From the NCBI RefSeq assembly GCF_022354465.1, contig NZ_CP092361.1, forward strand, positions 2,230,362-2,294,361: a stretch of 64,000 nt of DNA, in the 5' to 3' direction. Below are positions 44,455 through 54,192 of this stretch, one piece after another. The stretch's first letter is position 1. Every line of letters begins with the position of its first letter. The DNA comes from Wielerella bovis. GTDB taxonomy: Bacteria; Pseudomonadota; Gammaproteobacteria; Burkholderiales; Neisseriaceae. The notes beneath the pieces were generated by a model that did no database searches, was not told the origin of the DNA, and was given only the letters and a program-made list of their open reading frames with translations. A program made the position numbers and the translations under genes.

Positions 44455-45213
44455 ATGCAACAACAAGAAGACAATGGTTTACTGCTTGTCGGCACGGGCT
44501 ATGTCCGCAATCGCCGCATTTCAGGCAGCCTGAAAGAGCAAGTTGGCAATATGATTTCGCTCAAATTAAAAGCCAGTTCAGAAGCCAAAAGACGCATTTC
44601 GCGCATGAAAGAAAGCGCAGGCAGCGCGTTGGATAGTGTCAGCATTAAAGATGCGACCGAAGTGGTATTCGGTTCAGACACATTCAATAAATTGACTTTG
44701 GCGATGGCTTTATCGGGTAAATCAGTAGAACTGCCAAACGCTGCTCAAACCATTAATGATGAAGTAGTGGTAGTGAGTAAAAAGGGGGTATGGCTGGATT
44801 TGGCAAATATGAATATTGATGCCAGTACCGTTAGTGTGAAAAATGATTCTGATGACGATGTTGCTGAAACTGATATTGCAATCAATGAAACATTGGGTTG
44901 GATTTTGGTTAAAGAAAATTGTACCAATGTTGAGGATGAATCGGCAATTGAAGTTTCATACAAAACCAAAGACGGTGGTGGTATCCGCATTGAAGCCAAT
45001 ACCGAAAACGACTATGACCTTGAATTTTGGCTAGATGGCTTTAATCAAGCCAGTCAAAAAAACTTTGCGCTGTATATCCCTAGTATGGTAGTTGCCCCAA
45101 CCAGCGAGATTGATTGGCTGGGTGATGGATATGCCAGCGCAGAATTTTCAGGTACATTGGTGTTGGCAGACGGTAAAAAAGTACCTTATATCTACCATGA
45201 ATTTAACGCTTAA
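44455..45213 (+). CDS. Putative major tail tube protein
   Basis: The 252-residue protein has the beta-rich pattern of tail tube proteins (ATEVVFGSDTFNKLTLAMALSG..., AEFSGTLVLADGKKVPYIYH). No sheath gene follows, so the phage probably had a non-contractile tail. A DUS encodes SGSLKEQ near the start. Confidence 0.7.
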   Translation: MQQQEDNGLLLVGTGYVRNRRISGSLKEQVGNMISLKLKASSEAKRRISRMKESAGSALDSVSIKDATEVVFGSDTFNKLTLAMALSGKSVELPNAAQTINDEVVVVSKKGVWLDLANMNIDASTVSVKNDSDDDVAETDIAINETLGWILVKENCTNVEDESAIEVSYKTKDGGGIRIEANTENDYDLEFWLDGFNQASQKNFALYIPSMVVAPTSEIDWLGDGYASAEFSGTLVLADGKKVPYIYHEFNA

Positions 45214-45297
45214 TTTTGGGCGTTCAGGCTGCCTGAAAGCGTGAATAAGACGTTTTCAGGCAGCTTTTTAAATGCAGTTTAAAGGAAATTTTAAAAC

Positions 45298-47124
45298 ATG
45301 GGCAACTCACGCCAACAAACTACTCTAACCCAACAAGACCTACGCATCTACGCATCCGAACGCCTAACCGACACCCCCGATGGTGGCGGCGAAATGACAT
45401 CACGCGCATTAACTGGCGCAGTCAATGAATTGTTTCCTGTGGTATCCGATTTTGCACGCGTAAACGGGCAAGTCAATGCCCGACAGGTGTATCCAGCGGT
45501 ACTCAAGCCCATCGCCGCCGCCCTTTGGGGTGCAAACATGATTTTGGATGAGCCATCGCAATCGCCATATGTGTCGTATTTGCTGGCAGAGGCGGATTTT
45601 TACGGACAGGAACGCGCCAGCCTAATGGAACGATTGGAAGGCTATCGTGTGCCGATTACCGAAACGCGCATGACTTTGCTCGGATTACAACGCAGAGGCA
45701 GTCGTTTGGTGCAGGTTTATCAGCGAGAGAGTGTGGCATTGCCTGTTGTTGGTCAATGTTTTGCCTTGACGCAAATCGAAAACGGTAACCCGATTTACGA
45801 ATTTTTCCGTGTGGAAAGCCTGACATCCAGTCTTCAGGTGTTTGAAGATGATAAAGGCGAATTTGTCCGCCGTGTGGTCAAAATGGTTACTCAATCGCCA
45901 TTGGAACGCGATTTTCAAGGTTTAGACGAACCAAGTCGTTACCGTGTTCGTGCCGATGCTCGCGTATTGGACACGCAAATTGCCGATTCTGCTAAATATT
46001 ATGGCATTAAACCACTTGCCGCGCCTGTGTTAGCAGGTTCAGCCAGCATCAAAGTGCCGAGTATTTATGAGCAACTCGTCCCTGTTTCCACCGTAGAAAC
46101 GGCGATTGCGGACGATTGGGCTTCGGGTCGCTTGATGTGGATTGAAACCGCACCACGCAGAGTGGTGTATTCAGGCTATCGTTACATGAATTCAGGTAGC
46201 CTGTTTTTAGAAACCCCTGTTTTGCCAGCCTCAGTACAAATGGATGGCGGCTGGGAAGATGATGGTGCAGGCAGCCTGAAACGCGGTGAACAAATCCTGA
46301 ACATTGATTATGCCAATGGCGTGATTTCAGGATTTAATGGTGTGCCAATCAACAGTGTTTCTGCGATTCCTGCAGTCCAAGTACGCAATTATGCTTATTC
46401 AGCCGTAGTGGAAATTAATGAAGTGAACATTGGCACAGAGTTTGCGCCTTTATTGCGCCCTAAACCTGCTAAAGGCAGCGTAGCAGCAGATTTTATTTCA
46501 GGTGGGGAGTGGTATCAGCTTGCCGATAATGGCGATAGTGTGTTGCGTGATGCGCAACAGCAATCTCGCGGACAAGTCAGCAAAAATGGCAGCGCAGTCG
46601 TTAGCCTACCTGTTTTGCCTGATGCCAATAGCCAATTGATATTAACGTGGGCGCCGCGTGATTTTTATAAAAACTTTGACGGCAGCGAAGCTGGCGAAGC
46701 GATATTACCGAGTAATTTGAGTAGTGTATTCAGGCTGCCTGAAACGCCCAAATCAAGCTTAAAACCGAACAGCATCCGTTTGACGTGGAACAATGGCACG
46801 GCACAAACCGCCAGCGACCAAAATGGCAAATTGTCGGGCGATGCGACAGGTTGGGTGGATTATGCCGCAGGTTTGATTTACCCCGATGCTGGTTTACGCG
46901 CTGCCGCCGTGCAAATTCGGGCGGAGCAATACATCGGCGCGATTATACGCAAAAATGCGTCTGTCAAAGACGGCGATGTGATGACCTTTTCGGCTGGCGC
47001 ACGGATTCAGGCTGGCACATTAGCCATTAATATGCCCATTGGTCGCTTGGCTAAACCCAATGCGCAACCAGTCTATCCGACACCTAGTTTACCCACCCCA
47101 CGCAGACTATCAACCAGTGTTTGA
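45298..47124 (+). CDS. Large tail protein (unknown)
   Basis: The 608-residue beta-rich protein follows the tube gene, has the TTTAAAGGAAATTTTAAAA leader and contains three DUS-encoded segments. It and the next interrupted gene share a repetitive beta look. Role in tail tip is likely; not recognised. Confidence 0.7.
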   Translation: MGNSRQQTTLTQQDLRIYASERLTDTPDGGGEMTSRALTGAVNELFPVVSDFARVNGQVNARQVYPAVLKPIAAALWGANMILDEPSQSPYVSYLLAEADFYGQERASLMERLEGYRVPITETRMTLLGLQRRGSRLVQVYQRESVALPVVGQCFALTQIENGNPIYEFFRVESLTSSLQVFEDDKGEFVRRVVKMVTQSPLERDFQGLDEPSRYRVRADARVLDTQIADSAKYYGIKPLAAPVLAGSASIKVPSIYEQLVPVSTVETAIADDWASGRLMWIETAPRRVVYSGYRYMNSGSLFLETPVLPASVQMDGGWEDDGAGSLKRGEQILNIDYANGVISGFNGVPINSVSAIPAVQVRNYAYSAVVEINEVNIGTEFAPLLRPKPAKGSVAADFISGGEWYQLADNGDSVLRDAQQQSRGQVSKNGSAVVSLPVLPDANSQLILTWAPRDFYKNFDGSEAGEAILPSNLSSVFRLPETPKSSLKPNSIRLTWNNGTAQTASDQNGKLSGDATGWVDYAAGLIYPDAGLRAAAVQIRAEQYIGAIIRKNASVKDGDVMTFSAGARIQAGTLAINMPIGRLAKPNAQPVYPTPSLPTPRRLSTSV

Positions 47125-48221
47125 TTGAATTGAGCAGTTATGAGTAAAGCAGAAGAATTAAGTTTAAATCAAATCCGCTTGTGCGATGACGGCAACGGCG
47201 GTTTGCTGTTGGACGGCGTAAAAATCAATGGCGCGAGCGTGGACTACGCTACGGGTGACATTCGTGTCCCTAAATCAGCTTTTAAAGGAAGCGTGGTCAG
47301 TCAAAATTATCAAGAAATGGTGTTGCAGCAAGGTGGTAAGCCATACGTAGCGGTTTCAGGCAGCCAAGTTTCGCAATCTGTGGACATTCTGGCACCGCGC
47401 GAAGCCAGTTTGTCGTTTATCAGTGCCGCTGACACACGTCCGATTGAAGATAGTGTCAGCATGGGCAGCCTCACATTTGATTTGCTGGCAAACATGGCGT
47501 ATCCGCGTGCCATTGTGCCAAACAGTTGGGTGTTTGACATTGGTGGCAAGCGCATCATTGAACGCGACAGCACCTTGTACGAAACATGGGATGCACTCAC
47601 AGGCACAGGCAAGGTAGTCGGACATATTAGTGATACAGGAATCTTGCATTTTAATAATATTTCTGTGGATTTACGCCCAGTTGTCAAAGTGCTGCAAGGC
47701 GTTTACACGCAAGGCGATTATCAAGTCAAACAGTTTTACGGTCGCACCGCGCTTGCGCCGATTAAGCCACAAAGTTTTACAGTTTATGCTGATTTAAGCG
47801 AAAGCGAAACCTTACAAGGACAATCGCAAGCAGATGAATCTATTTCAGGCAGCCTGAAAGGTAAAATGGCTTATAAAACAGGCTTTTTTAGCATTGAAAG
47901 CGAAAAGCCAATACCGCCCGATACTCTGCGCTACAACGCAGTCAGTCAATCCACCGTGCCAATCAATAGCCGCGAAGTAGGCATCAATCCCACGCGTTTA
48001 CCGTCAGACGGCAAAGTACCGATTTTTAGACGTGGCGATTATGTCGTGATTACCAACAAGATAGTACAAGACATTGGCTCAGCGCACACGGCAGGACAAG
48101 TCATTCAATTAGAAAGACAAAACAATGACCGATTGTGTGTGGTAGATGCCAATGGCAAACACGTTTTGATGGACAAATATAGGTGTAGAATTAAATAAAC
48201 GGTACACACAGGAGAACAGTT

Positions 48222-48524
48222 ATGGCTTATTCACAAGATTATCGCCAAATGATTTTAGAAAAATTAAATTCGGGTTACAGCTACCGTGAATTGGCAGCGG
48301 AATATGGCATCAGTCGCAGTACCATTCAACTATGGAAAAAATGCATTGAACGTAAACCCTACCCCAAAAGAACCAATAAAATCAATGATGAATTATTGCG
48401 AAAAGACGTAGAACAATTTCCTGATGATTTTCAAAGAGAACGCGCTGTTCGCTTTAACTGTTCACAAAGAGCCATTGGTGTGGCACTTAAACGGCTAAAA
48501 ATCACTCAAAAAAAAGATTCTTAA
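48222..48524 (+). CDS. IS630-type transposase, N-terminal frame (copy 1)
   Basis: The 100-residue frame has two HTH segments (SYRELAAEYGISRSTIQLWK; FNCSQRAIGVALKRLK) that bind IS ends. It stops soon after an A8 run at 48508-48515. Frame change there joins it to the catalytic part. Confidence 0.9.
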   Translation: MAYSQDYRQMILEKLNSGYSYRELAAEYGISRSTIQLWKKCIERKPYPKRTNKINDELLRKDVEQFPDDFQRERAVRFNCSQRAIGVALKRLKITQKKDS

Positions 48525-49059
48525 ACACCCCAAAGCTCAACCCGAAACAATTGAACAATTTCTCTCATTAAAACAACAGTATGAGCAAGAGAAACGTCCT
48601 ATTGTTTATATTGATGAAAGTGGTTTTAAAAACCAAACTTATCGTCCTTATGCCTATGCGCCAAGAGGACAAGTTTGTCATGGCAATCACAACTGGCAAA
48701 TCAAAAACACAACCAATGCCATTGGCGCACTGTACCAAAATCAATTGATTGCAGTGGGTTTGTATGAATTCAGCATCAATTCAGATGTGTTTTATTCATG
48801 GGTTCAAAACGTTTTACTGCCACAATTACCACCTAACAGTGTTTTGGTTATGGATAATGCGACTTTTCACAAACGCCAGGACATTCAAGAGCTTATTGTT
48901 TTATCAGGGCATGTGATTTTATGGTTACCGCCATACTGTCCTGATTTGAATTTAATTGAGCACACTTGGGCTTGGATTAAACATTTACGTCAAGATTGGT
49001 TATTGGATTGCATTCACTCTTTGTTTTTTTATTTTACTTGGTTGTGTACCGAATTTTAA
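48508..49059 (+). CDS. IS630-type transposase, catalytic frame (copy 1)
   Basis: Read +1 from the first frame beginning at the A8 run, this frame has the DDE triad: D in IVYIDESGF, D in LVMDNATFH and E in DLNLIEHTWAWIK. It has no own start before 48745. It is expressed only if the ribosome or polymerase slips on A8, or it is a shared one-base lesion. Confidence 0.85.
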   Translation, partial: KKKILKHPKAQPETIEQFLSLKQQYEQEKRPIVYIDESGFKNQTYRPYAYAPRGQVCHGNHNWQIKNTTNAIGALYQNQLIAVGLYEFSINSDVFYSWVQNVLLPQLPPNSVLVMDNATFHKRQDIQELIVLSGHVILWLPPYCPDLNLIEHTWAWIKHLRQDWLLDCIHSLFFYFTWLCTEF

Positions 49060-50376
49060 TTTCTTTATCTATATTTAGACGATTTGGACGCAGGTACTTT
49101 GACATGGCAAACGCCACTGGATTTGTCGGATTATGAAATGCCACTTTCAGTTGTGCAACTTTGGCAAGAAGACAACAAAGTCGTAGATACCGATATTTCA
49201 GGCAGCCTGAAACTGCAAAATCCGATTTCACGCGATTATCCCGTTGAAAATACCTATATTTCCAGCGCGGTCAGCGGCGGCGATTTGATTTGTCGTGTCA
49301 CCGAGCCATTTACCCAAGTGAACTGGACAGGCAAATGGCAAAACACGCCAGACGGCAATCCTGCTAAAACATCGCTCAACACCAAAGACTATCCCATTCG
49401 CGTTACATCGGACGGCACGGTAGACGGACGTTGGCGCATTGTATTCCGTGATGCCAATCAAATTGAAGTGTACGAAGAGAATATGGGCTTACTCTGGCGT
49501 GGCGATATTTTGGCGGACATTGCGCCCATTAATCCAGCGACCAATAAGCCGTATTTTACCTTGCCCAAACAAGCATTTGGCATAGGCGGCTGGGAGCAAG
49601 GTAACGTCATTCGCTTTAACACCGAAGGTACGTTGATGCCTGTATGGATTTTACGCGTGGTGCAGCCACATAAACTGCCACGCGGACAATCGCAAGCCAA
49701 TTCATTTAGCGCGTGTTTGCGTGGCAATACCGAAGTGCTTGAATAATCACTTTTCAGGCAGCCTGAAACATATTTAAAGGAAAAAAACACCATGATTCAC
49801 ACCACCCCCAAAGCCGTAACCCTGTTTAGTAGTAAAGATACAGGCGCACCCAAACTCACCGCATCCGCAGGCAGCCTTAAAACCCTACTCAAAGCCTGTT
49901 TGGTGTCAGGCTACGGCGACAAACAGCCACTGGGCTGGGAAATGCCGTTTGAACAAGGACACGTTGCCGTGTTTCGCAGTAAAAGCCCCGAGTCCAACCG
50001 TCATTTTTTGCGCGTAGATAACGCCGCCGCAAAATTTGTTATTTGTGAAGGTTATTTGAATATGACTACTGCCAGCGCGGGTACAGGTAAATTTGCCTAT
50101 AACAATAACTACGACCGTTTTGGTTATTGTGAGTATGACCGCAACGAACAGCCCAATTGGTGGTTGGTTGGACATGATAAAGCTTTTATGTTTATTGCTG
50201 CTAAACGCAGCTTAAACGATACCAGTATTTTATTTTTTGGCGATATCCCAAGTATCGTACCACAAGACACGGGCAATACAGTGCTATTTAGTAATTCATC
50301 AACATCTGAATATTTATCAACACGTTCATTAGGTTTTATAAACAGTTCTGATGATTGTTTATTATAGATAAAGAAA

Positions 50377-50928
50377 TTAAAATTCGGTACACAACCAAGT
50401 AAAATAAAAAAACAAAGAGTGAATGCAATCCAATAACCAATCTTGACGTAAATGTTTAATCCAAGCCCAAGTGTGCTCAATTAAATTCAAATCAGGACAG
50501 TATGGCGGTAACCATAAAATCACATGCCCTGATAAAACAATAAGCTCTTGAATGTCCTGGCGTTTGTGAAAAGTCGCATTATCCATAACCAAAACACTGT
50601 TAGGTGGTAATTGTGGCAGTAAAACGTTTTGAACCCATGAATAAAACACATCTGAATTGATGCTGAATTCATACAAACCCACTGCAATCAATTGATTTTG
50701 GTACAGTGCGCCAATGGCATTGGTTGTGTTTTTGATTTGCCAGTTGTGATTGCCATGACAAACTTGTCCTCTTGGCGCATAGGCATAAGGACGATAAGTT
50801 TGGTTTTTAAAACCACTTTCATCAATATAAACAATAGGACGTTTCTCTTGCTCATGCTGTTGTTTTAATGAGAGAAATTGTTCAATTGTTTCGGGTTGAG
50901 CTTTGGGGTGTTTAAGAATCTTTTTTTT
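50377..50928 (-). CDS. IS630-type transposase, catalytic frame (copy 2)
   Basis: This is the same catalytic frame as copy 1, with the D-D-E residues intact, beginning at the A8 run on the minus strand. Confidence 0.85.
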   Translation of the reverse strand, partial: KKKILKHPKAQPETIEQFLSLKQQHEQEKRPIVYIDESGFKNQTYRPYAYAPRGQVCHGNHNWQIKNTTNAIGALYQNQLIAVGLYEFSINSDVFYSWVQNVLLPQLPPNSVLVMDNATFHKRQDIQELIVLSGHVILWLPPYCPDLNLIEHTWAWIKHLRQDWLLDCIHSLFFYFTWLCTEF

Positions 50929-51214
50929 GAGTGATTTTTAGCCGTTTAAGTGCCACACCAATGGCTCTTTGTGAACAGTTAAAGCGAACAGCGCGTTCTC
51001 TTTGAAAATCATCAGGAAATTGTTCTACGTCTTTTCGCAATAATTCATCATTGATTTTATTGGTTCTTTTGGGGTAGGGTTTACGTTCAATGCATTTTTT
51101 CCATAGTTGAATGGTACTGCGACTGATGCCATATTCCGCTGCCAATTCACGGTAGCTGTAACCCGAATTTAATTTTTCTAAAATCATTTGGCGATAATCT
51201 TGTGAATAAGCCAT
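50912..51214 (-). CDS. IS630-type transposase, N-terminal frame (copy 2)
   Basis: This is the same 100-residue HTH frame as copy 1, starting at ATG 51214 with CAGGAGAAC just upstream. Confidence 0.9.
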   Translation of the reverse strand: MAYSQDYRQMILEKLNSGYSYRELAAEYGISRSTIQLWKKCIERKPYPKRTNKINDELLRKDVEQFPDDFQRERAVRFNCSQRAIGVALKRLKITQKKDS

Positions 51215-51588
51215 AACTGTTCTCCTGTGTGTACCGTTTATTTAATTCTACACCTATAGCAAAAACATGGACAGGCGCAGAACAAACTGCGCGTGGTTCA
51301 TTTAATAGCTTGACGCATCATAGCGGCGCAGGGGCTGTCTATCCCGATAAGATTTCAGGCGGCTTAACCGTCGCAGAAATGTGGATGTATGAGAAAGGAA
51401 ATGGTGGGAATGACTACAACCTACGTTGCTTACAGCCTGCTTTGTTTAAATGCCAAAACAATCTGAAAGATTTGCAGGATGGCACGCCACTTAAATTAGA
51501 TGCTACCGATGATGTGTTTTTAAAGTTCTGTTTATACGGAGATGCTCAACACTATCTGATTAATGCCAGCCATTGGGAAGCCTAAACC

Positions 51589-52017
51589 ATGCCAAATTAT
51601 CTCATCCCAAGAGGCGTATTGTGGGCGCCGTCCCCCAAACGTTCAGGCAATCATAAGCTTATTCAACGTGGCTTATGGTTTAAAAGTCCACCCAAACGCG
51701 CCTTATCCAAAACCTTGTTTAAACGGGGCTTTTTAACGCAAAGCCGCTTTTCGGGTAAAGGATTTATTGCGGGTACGAAAGGCGGTGTGGGCATTGTTAC
51801 CGTCAATGGCAAACCAGCGCGGCGCAAAATCTTGTTACTTGACCAAGCCACCATGATTTGGGCGCGTAGCACATGGAGCGCACAAGACGGCAGCTATCGG
51901 TTTGAGCATCTTGATGAAACACGCGAGTTTTTGATTTTAGCGGTAGATAATTACAACAGCTTCTATCGCCCTGTGAGTTGGGACAAAATCAAACCCAAAA
52001 TAGCCAGCGAAACATAA
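51589..52017 (+). CDS. Tail-tip protein with carboxypeptidase-regulatory-like fold
   Basis: The 142-residue protein has GIVTVNGKPARRKILLLDQA, DGSYRFEHLDETREF and ILAVDNYN, the pattern of small beta-sandwich domains (CarboxypepD_reg-like) in phage tail tips. The basic N-terminus is distinctive. It follows the second interrupted gene by three bases. Confidence 0.7.
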   Translation: MPNYLIPRGVLWAPSPKRSGNHKLIQRGLWFKSPPKRALSKTLFKRGFLTQSRFSGKGFIAGTKGGVGIVTVNGKPARRKILLLDQATMIWARSTWSAQDGSYRFEHLDETREFLILAVDNYNSFYRPVSWDKIKPKIASET

Positions 52018-52036
52018 TGTGAGACTAGGGGCAAAC

Positions 52037-53818
52037 ATGACTGATTTAAATTTGGATTTGAATGAGCTGCAAAACCATGTAGATGCTGCTCATTTGCCCC
52101 TTGCCTTTGGCGAAACCGATAAACCGCGCCCCATCCGCCGCTCGCCACCGTGTTATATATGGCGTGCGGTGTATTCGGACAGTTGTTTGATAGCACAAGA
52201 AAAAACCTTTGCTGAAAACGGCGCGAATGTGGCGCAATATTATCAAAATAGCGTTTCAGGCAGCCTGAATATTCAAAATACCTTTACTGCTCAAACCGCG
52301 CAACATGCTGAAATTCACGCACATTTGCATGATAAAACAGGCGAAAGTGAATTATTGTTCCATCACGGCAAAGGTTTCACATCGGCAGATGCGCATTTGA
52401 GTTCGTCTGTTATTGGACAAAATGGCTTGGATTATTTGCAGATTGCCTGCGCCCAAATCACATACAGCGGCGACATTAAATTGCGCGGCTGCCTGAAAAA
52501 CCAAAACATCGGGCAAAACCTTGTTTCATCACAAGCAATCCACGCAAATGGCACACACGTTTCAGGCAGCCTGAAACACCCATATGGACACAGCGTGCAA
52601 CCACCGTGTTATTGGCGCGACATTCCGCTTGATGACACTTCATCACAAGGCACAGATTATCCCTGCGGTAAACGTCCCGATGCTGCCCATTTACCATTGG
52701 AATTTGACCAACTCGCCAGCGAAATAGACAGCGCACACATTCCCCTGCCGTTTGCCTGCACAACCGAAAACTTTATCCCCAATTTACCGACTTATATTAT
52801 GCTCAATGAAATCAAAGCCACCGCCAATGGTCGCACCTTATCGCCCTTCTCCGCCAGCATTTCTGCCACAATGGACGGCTATTGTTGGCTCGGCGAAGTG
52901 TCGTTGCCGCCTGATGATTTTGCCGCGCTGGAACTGGATAAACGCAATCAAGGCAATGAATTAGAAATTGAATTGACCCTTAATGGCGAAAAGTTTGTCT
53001 TTCTCGCCGAACAGGTTAGCGATGGTCGCCAATTTGGACAAAAATCCTATACCGTCAGCGGTCGCAGCGCAACAGCGCATTTGGGCGCGGATTATGCCCA
53101 AATCCAAAATGGCGTGGTTAATCAAAAACTGTACGCGCAGCAAATCGCCGCTGCTGTGTTGTATAACACAGGTTTTACGATTGGCGATTGGCACACCGTA
53201 GATTGGCTTGTCCCTGAAAATGTCTATTCCTTGAATGACAAAACGCCGATTGCCGTGTTGCAAGACATCGCAACGGCGGCAGGTGCATTTTTAGTAAGCG
53301 ACCCAAGCGAGCGCAAAATCCACGTTCAAGCACGCTGGAAAAAAGCTGCGTGGGAAATTGGCACAGCCACAGACGGCACAGCAGATGTACGCTGCCCAGC
53401 CGACATCATCATTAAAATCAGCGGACAAAAACAAGTGCAAACACAATACAAAAGTGTGTTTGCCTATCCCACTCATGAACTCAATGATGCAGGGCTGATT
53501 TACCGTTCAGGCAGCGACAAAATGCCACAAGCTCCGATGTTAAGCCATGCGCTGTATACCGAGAGCAAGGTACAACGTGCCGCAGGTTTAGCGGCATTGA
53601 GCGACAGCGGTGTACACAAAACCGAAACGGTAGAAATCGCACCGCCATCGGCAAAATACGCTGTGCCGCGTGCCAAGTTGGGGCAAATTTGGCGATTTGA
53701 TGAACCCGATGGCGCATGGTTTGGTGTCATCACAGGCGTGAAATTAACTGCCAGCGTGGAAAACAACGCACCCAAAATCAGCCAAACGCTGACGGTGGAC
53801 AGGTATTTAGGAGATTGA
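52037..53818 (+). CDS. Large tail-tip/hub-like protein
   Basis: I start at ATG 52037 after CTAGGGGC. The 593-residue protein has two similar segments (HVDAAHLPLAFGE and RPDAAHLPLEFDQ) and a C-terminal half that resembles tail hub proteins (LYAQQIAAAVLYNTGFTIGDW; IAVLQDIATAAGAFLVSD). Several DUS copies are in frame. Role in host adsorption is inferred. Confidence 0.7.
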   Translation: MTDLNLDLNELQNHVDAAHLPLAFGETDKPRPIRRSPPCYIWRAVYSDSCLIAQEKTFAENGANVAQYYQNSVSGSLNIQNTFTAQTAQHAEIHAHLHDKTGESELLFHHGKGFTSADAHLSSSVIGQNGLDYLQIACAQITYSGDIKLRGCLKNQNIGQNLVSSQAIHANGTHVSGSLKHPYGHSVQPPCYWRDIPLDDTSSQGTDYPCGKRPDAAHLPLEFDQLASEIDSAHIPLPFACTTENFIPNLPTYIMLNEIKATANGRTLSPFSASISATMDGYCWLGEVSLPPDDFAALELDKRNQGNELEIELTLNGEKFVFLAEQVSDGRQFGQKSYTVSGRSATAHLGADYAQIQNGVVNQKLYAQQIAAAVLYNTGFTIGDWHTVDWLVPENVYSLNDKTPIAVLQDIATAAGAFLVSDPSERKIHVQARWKKAAWEIGTATDGTADVRCPADIIIKISGQKQVQTQYKSVFAYPTHELNDAGLIYRSGSDKMPQAPMLSHALYTESKVQRAAGLAALSDSGVHKTETVEIAPPSAKYAVPRAKLGQIWRFDEPDGAWFGVITGVKLTASVENNAPKISQTLTVDRYLGD

Positions 53819-53823
53819 TAAAG

Positions 53824-54057
53824 ATGAATTTATTCAAACAACTCAATGCCTTGTTTGCCAAACCCACACGCTCGGTGGCGAAAATCACGCATATTCGCAG
53901 CGATGGCACACTTGAAGCGGAAACGGTGTTTGGTAAAAACCAAGTGCTGTTGCGTGGACAAGGGTATGAGTTAGGGCAGAGTGTGTTTTACGATACCAAA
54001 ACTGGGCAGGTGTTGGAGAGTGCGCCGCAGGTGGGGTTGGTGGAGATGGATGTTTAA
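53824..54057 (+). CDS. Hypothetical small tail protein
   Basis: The 77-residue protein starts at ATG 53824 (MNLFKQLNALFAKPTRSVAK) with AGGAGATTG upstream. It is a small beta domain. A terminator at 54078 closes this transcript. Confidence 0.65.
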   Translation: MNLFKQLNALFAKPTRSVAKITHIRSDGTLEAETVFGKNQVLLRGQGYELGQSVFYDTKTGQVLESAPQVGLVEMDV

Positions 54058-54077
54058 AACGGTTTTAAATATCTTTT

Positions 54078-54112
54078 AAAAGGCGGTTGGCTGACCATCC
54101 AACCGCCTTTTG
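54078..54112. terminator. Terminator before the tape-measure gene
   Basis: AAAAGGCGGTTGG and CCAACCGCCTTTT form a perfect 13-bp stem with an 8-base loop. AT-rich sequence follows up to 54192. Confidence 0.85.
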
Positions 54113-54192
54113 TATTGAAGTGCTGTATGTCATAAGCCATTATTTAATCATAGATAATCTGTCATTATATCCAAATTGTATTTAGGTAAAAT

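Larger units (their letters stand above)
48180..49071 (+). mobile_element. IS630-family element, copy 1
   Basis: 892 bp, flanked by duplicated TA (48178-48179 and 49072-49073). Ends TAGGTGTAGAATTAAATAAA and, inverted, TAGATAAAGAAATTAAAATT share an imperfect inverted repeat followed by CGGTACACA. It holds the two frames listed below. It appears identical to copy 2 (50365-51256) in length and encoded protein. Confidence 0.93.
47140..49746 (+). pseudogene. Tail gene interrupted by IS630 copy 1
   Basis: The frame runs from 47140, is cut after residue 346-347 by the IS at 48180-49071, and continues at 49074. Joining at the TA target (keeping one copy) restores an open frame of about 570 residues (DKY|LDDLDAG). 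Without excision the first part ends after six IS-encoded residues. It is a tail structural gene by position, family unknown. Confidence 0.85.
50365..51256 (-). mobile_element. IS630-family element, copy 2 (inverted)
   Basis: 892 bp in the opposite orientation to copy 1, with TA at 50363-50364 and 51257-51258. Both encoded frames are the same as in copy 1. The two copies are 1293 bp apart and could recombine to invert the segment between them. Confidence 0.93.
49792..51585 (+). pseudogene. Tail gene interrupted by IS630 copy 2
   Basis: The frame runs from 49792 to the TA at 50363, is cut by the IS at 50365-51256, and continues at 51259. Removing the IS and one TA gives an open frame of about 299 residues (DDCLL|AKTWTGAEQ). 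A DUS leader and TTTAAAGGAAAAAAA precede the start. It is a tail or tail-tip gene by position. Confidence 0.85.

Noticed and set aside
49072..50364. Inversion of the segment between the two IS copies
   Set aside because: Inverted IS pairs can flip the DNA between them, but both restored genes read through in the present orientation, so no net inversion has happened.
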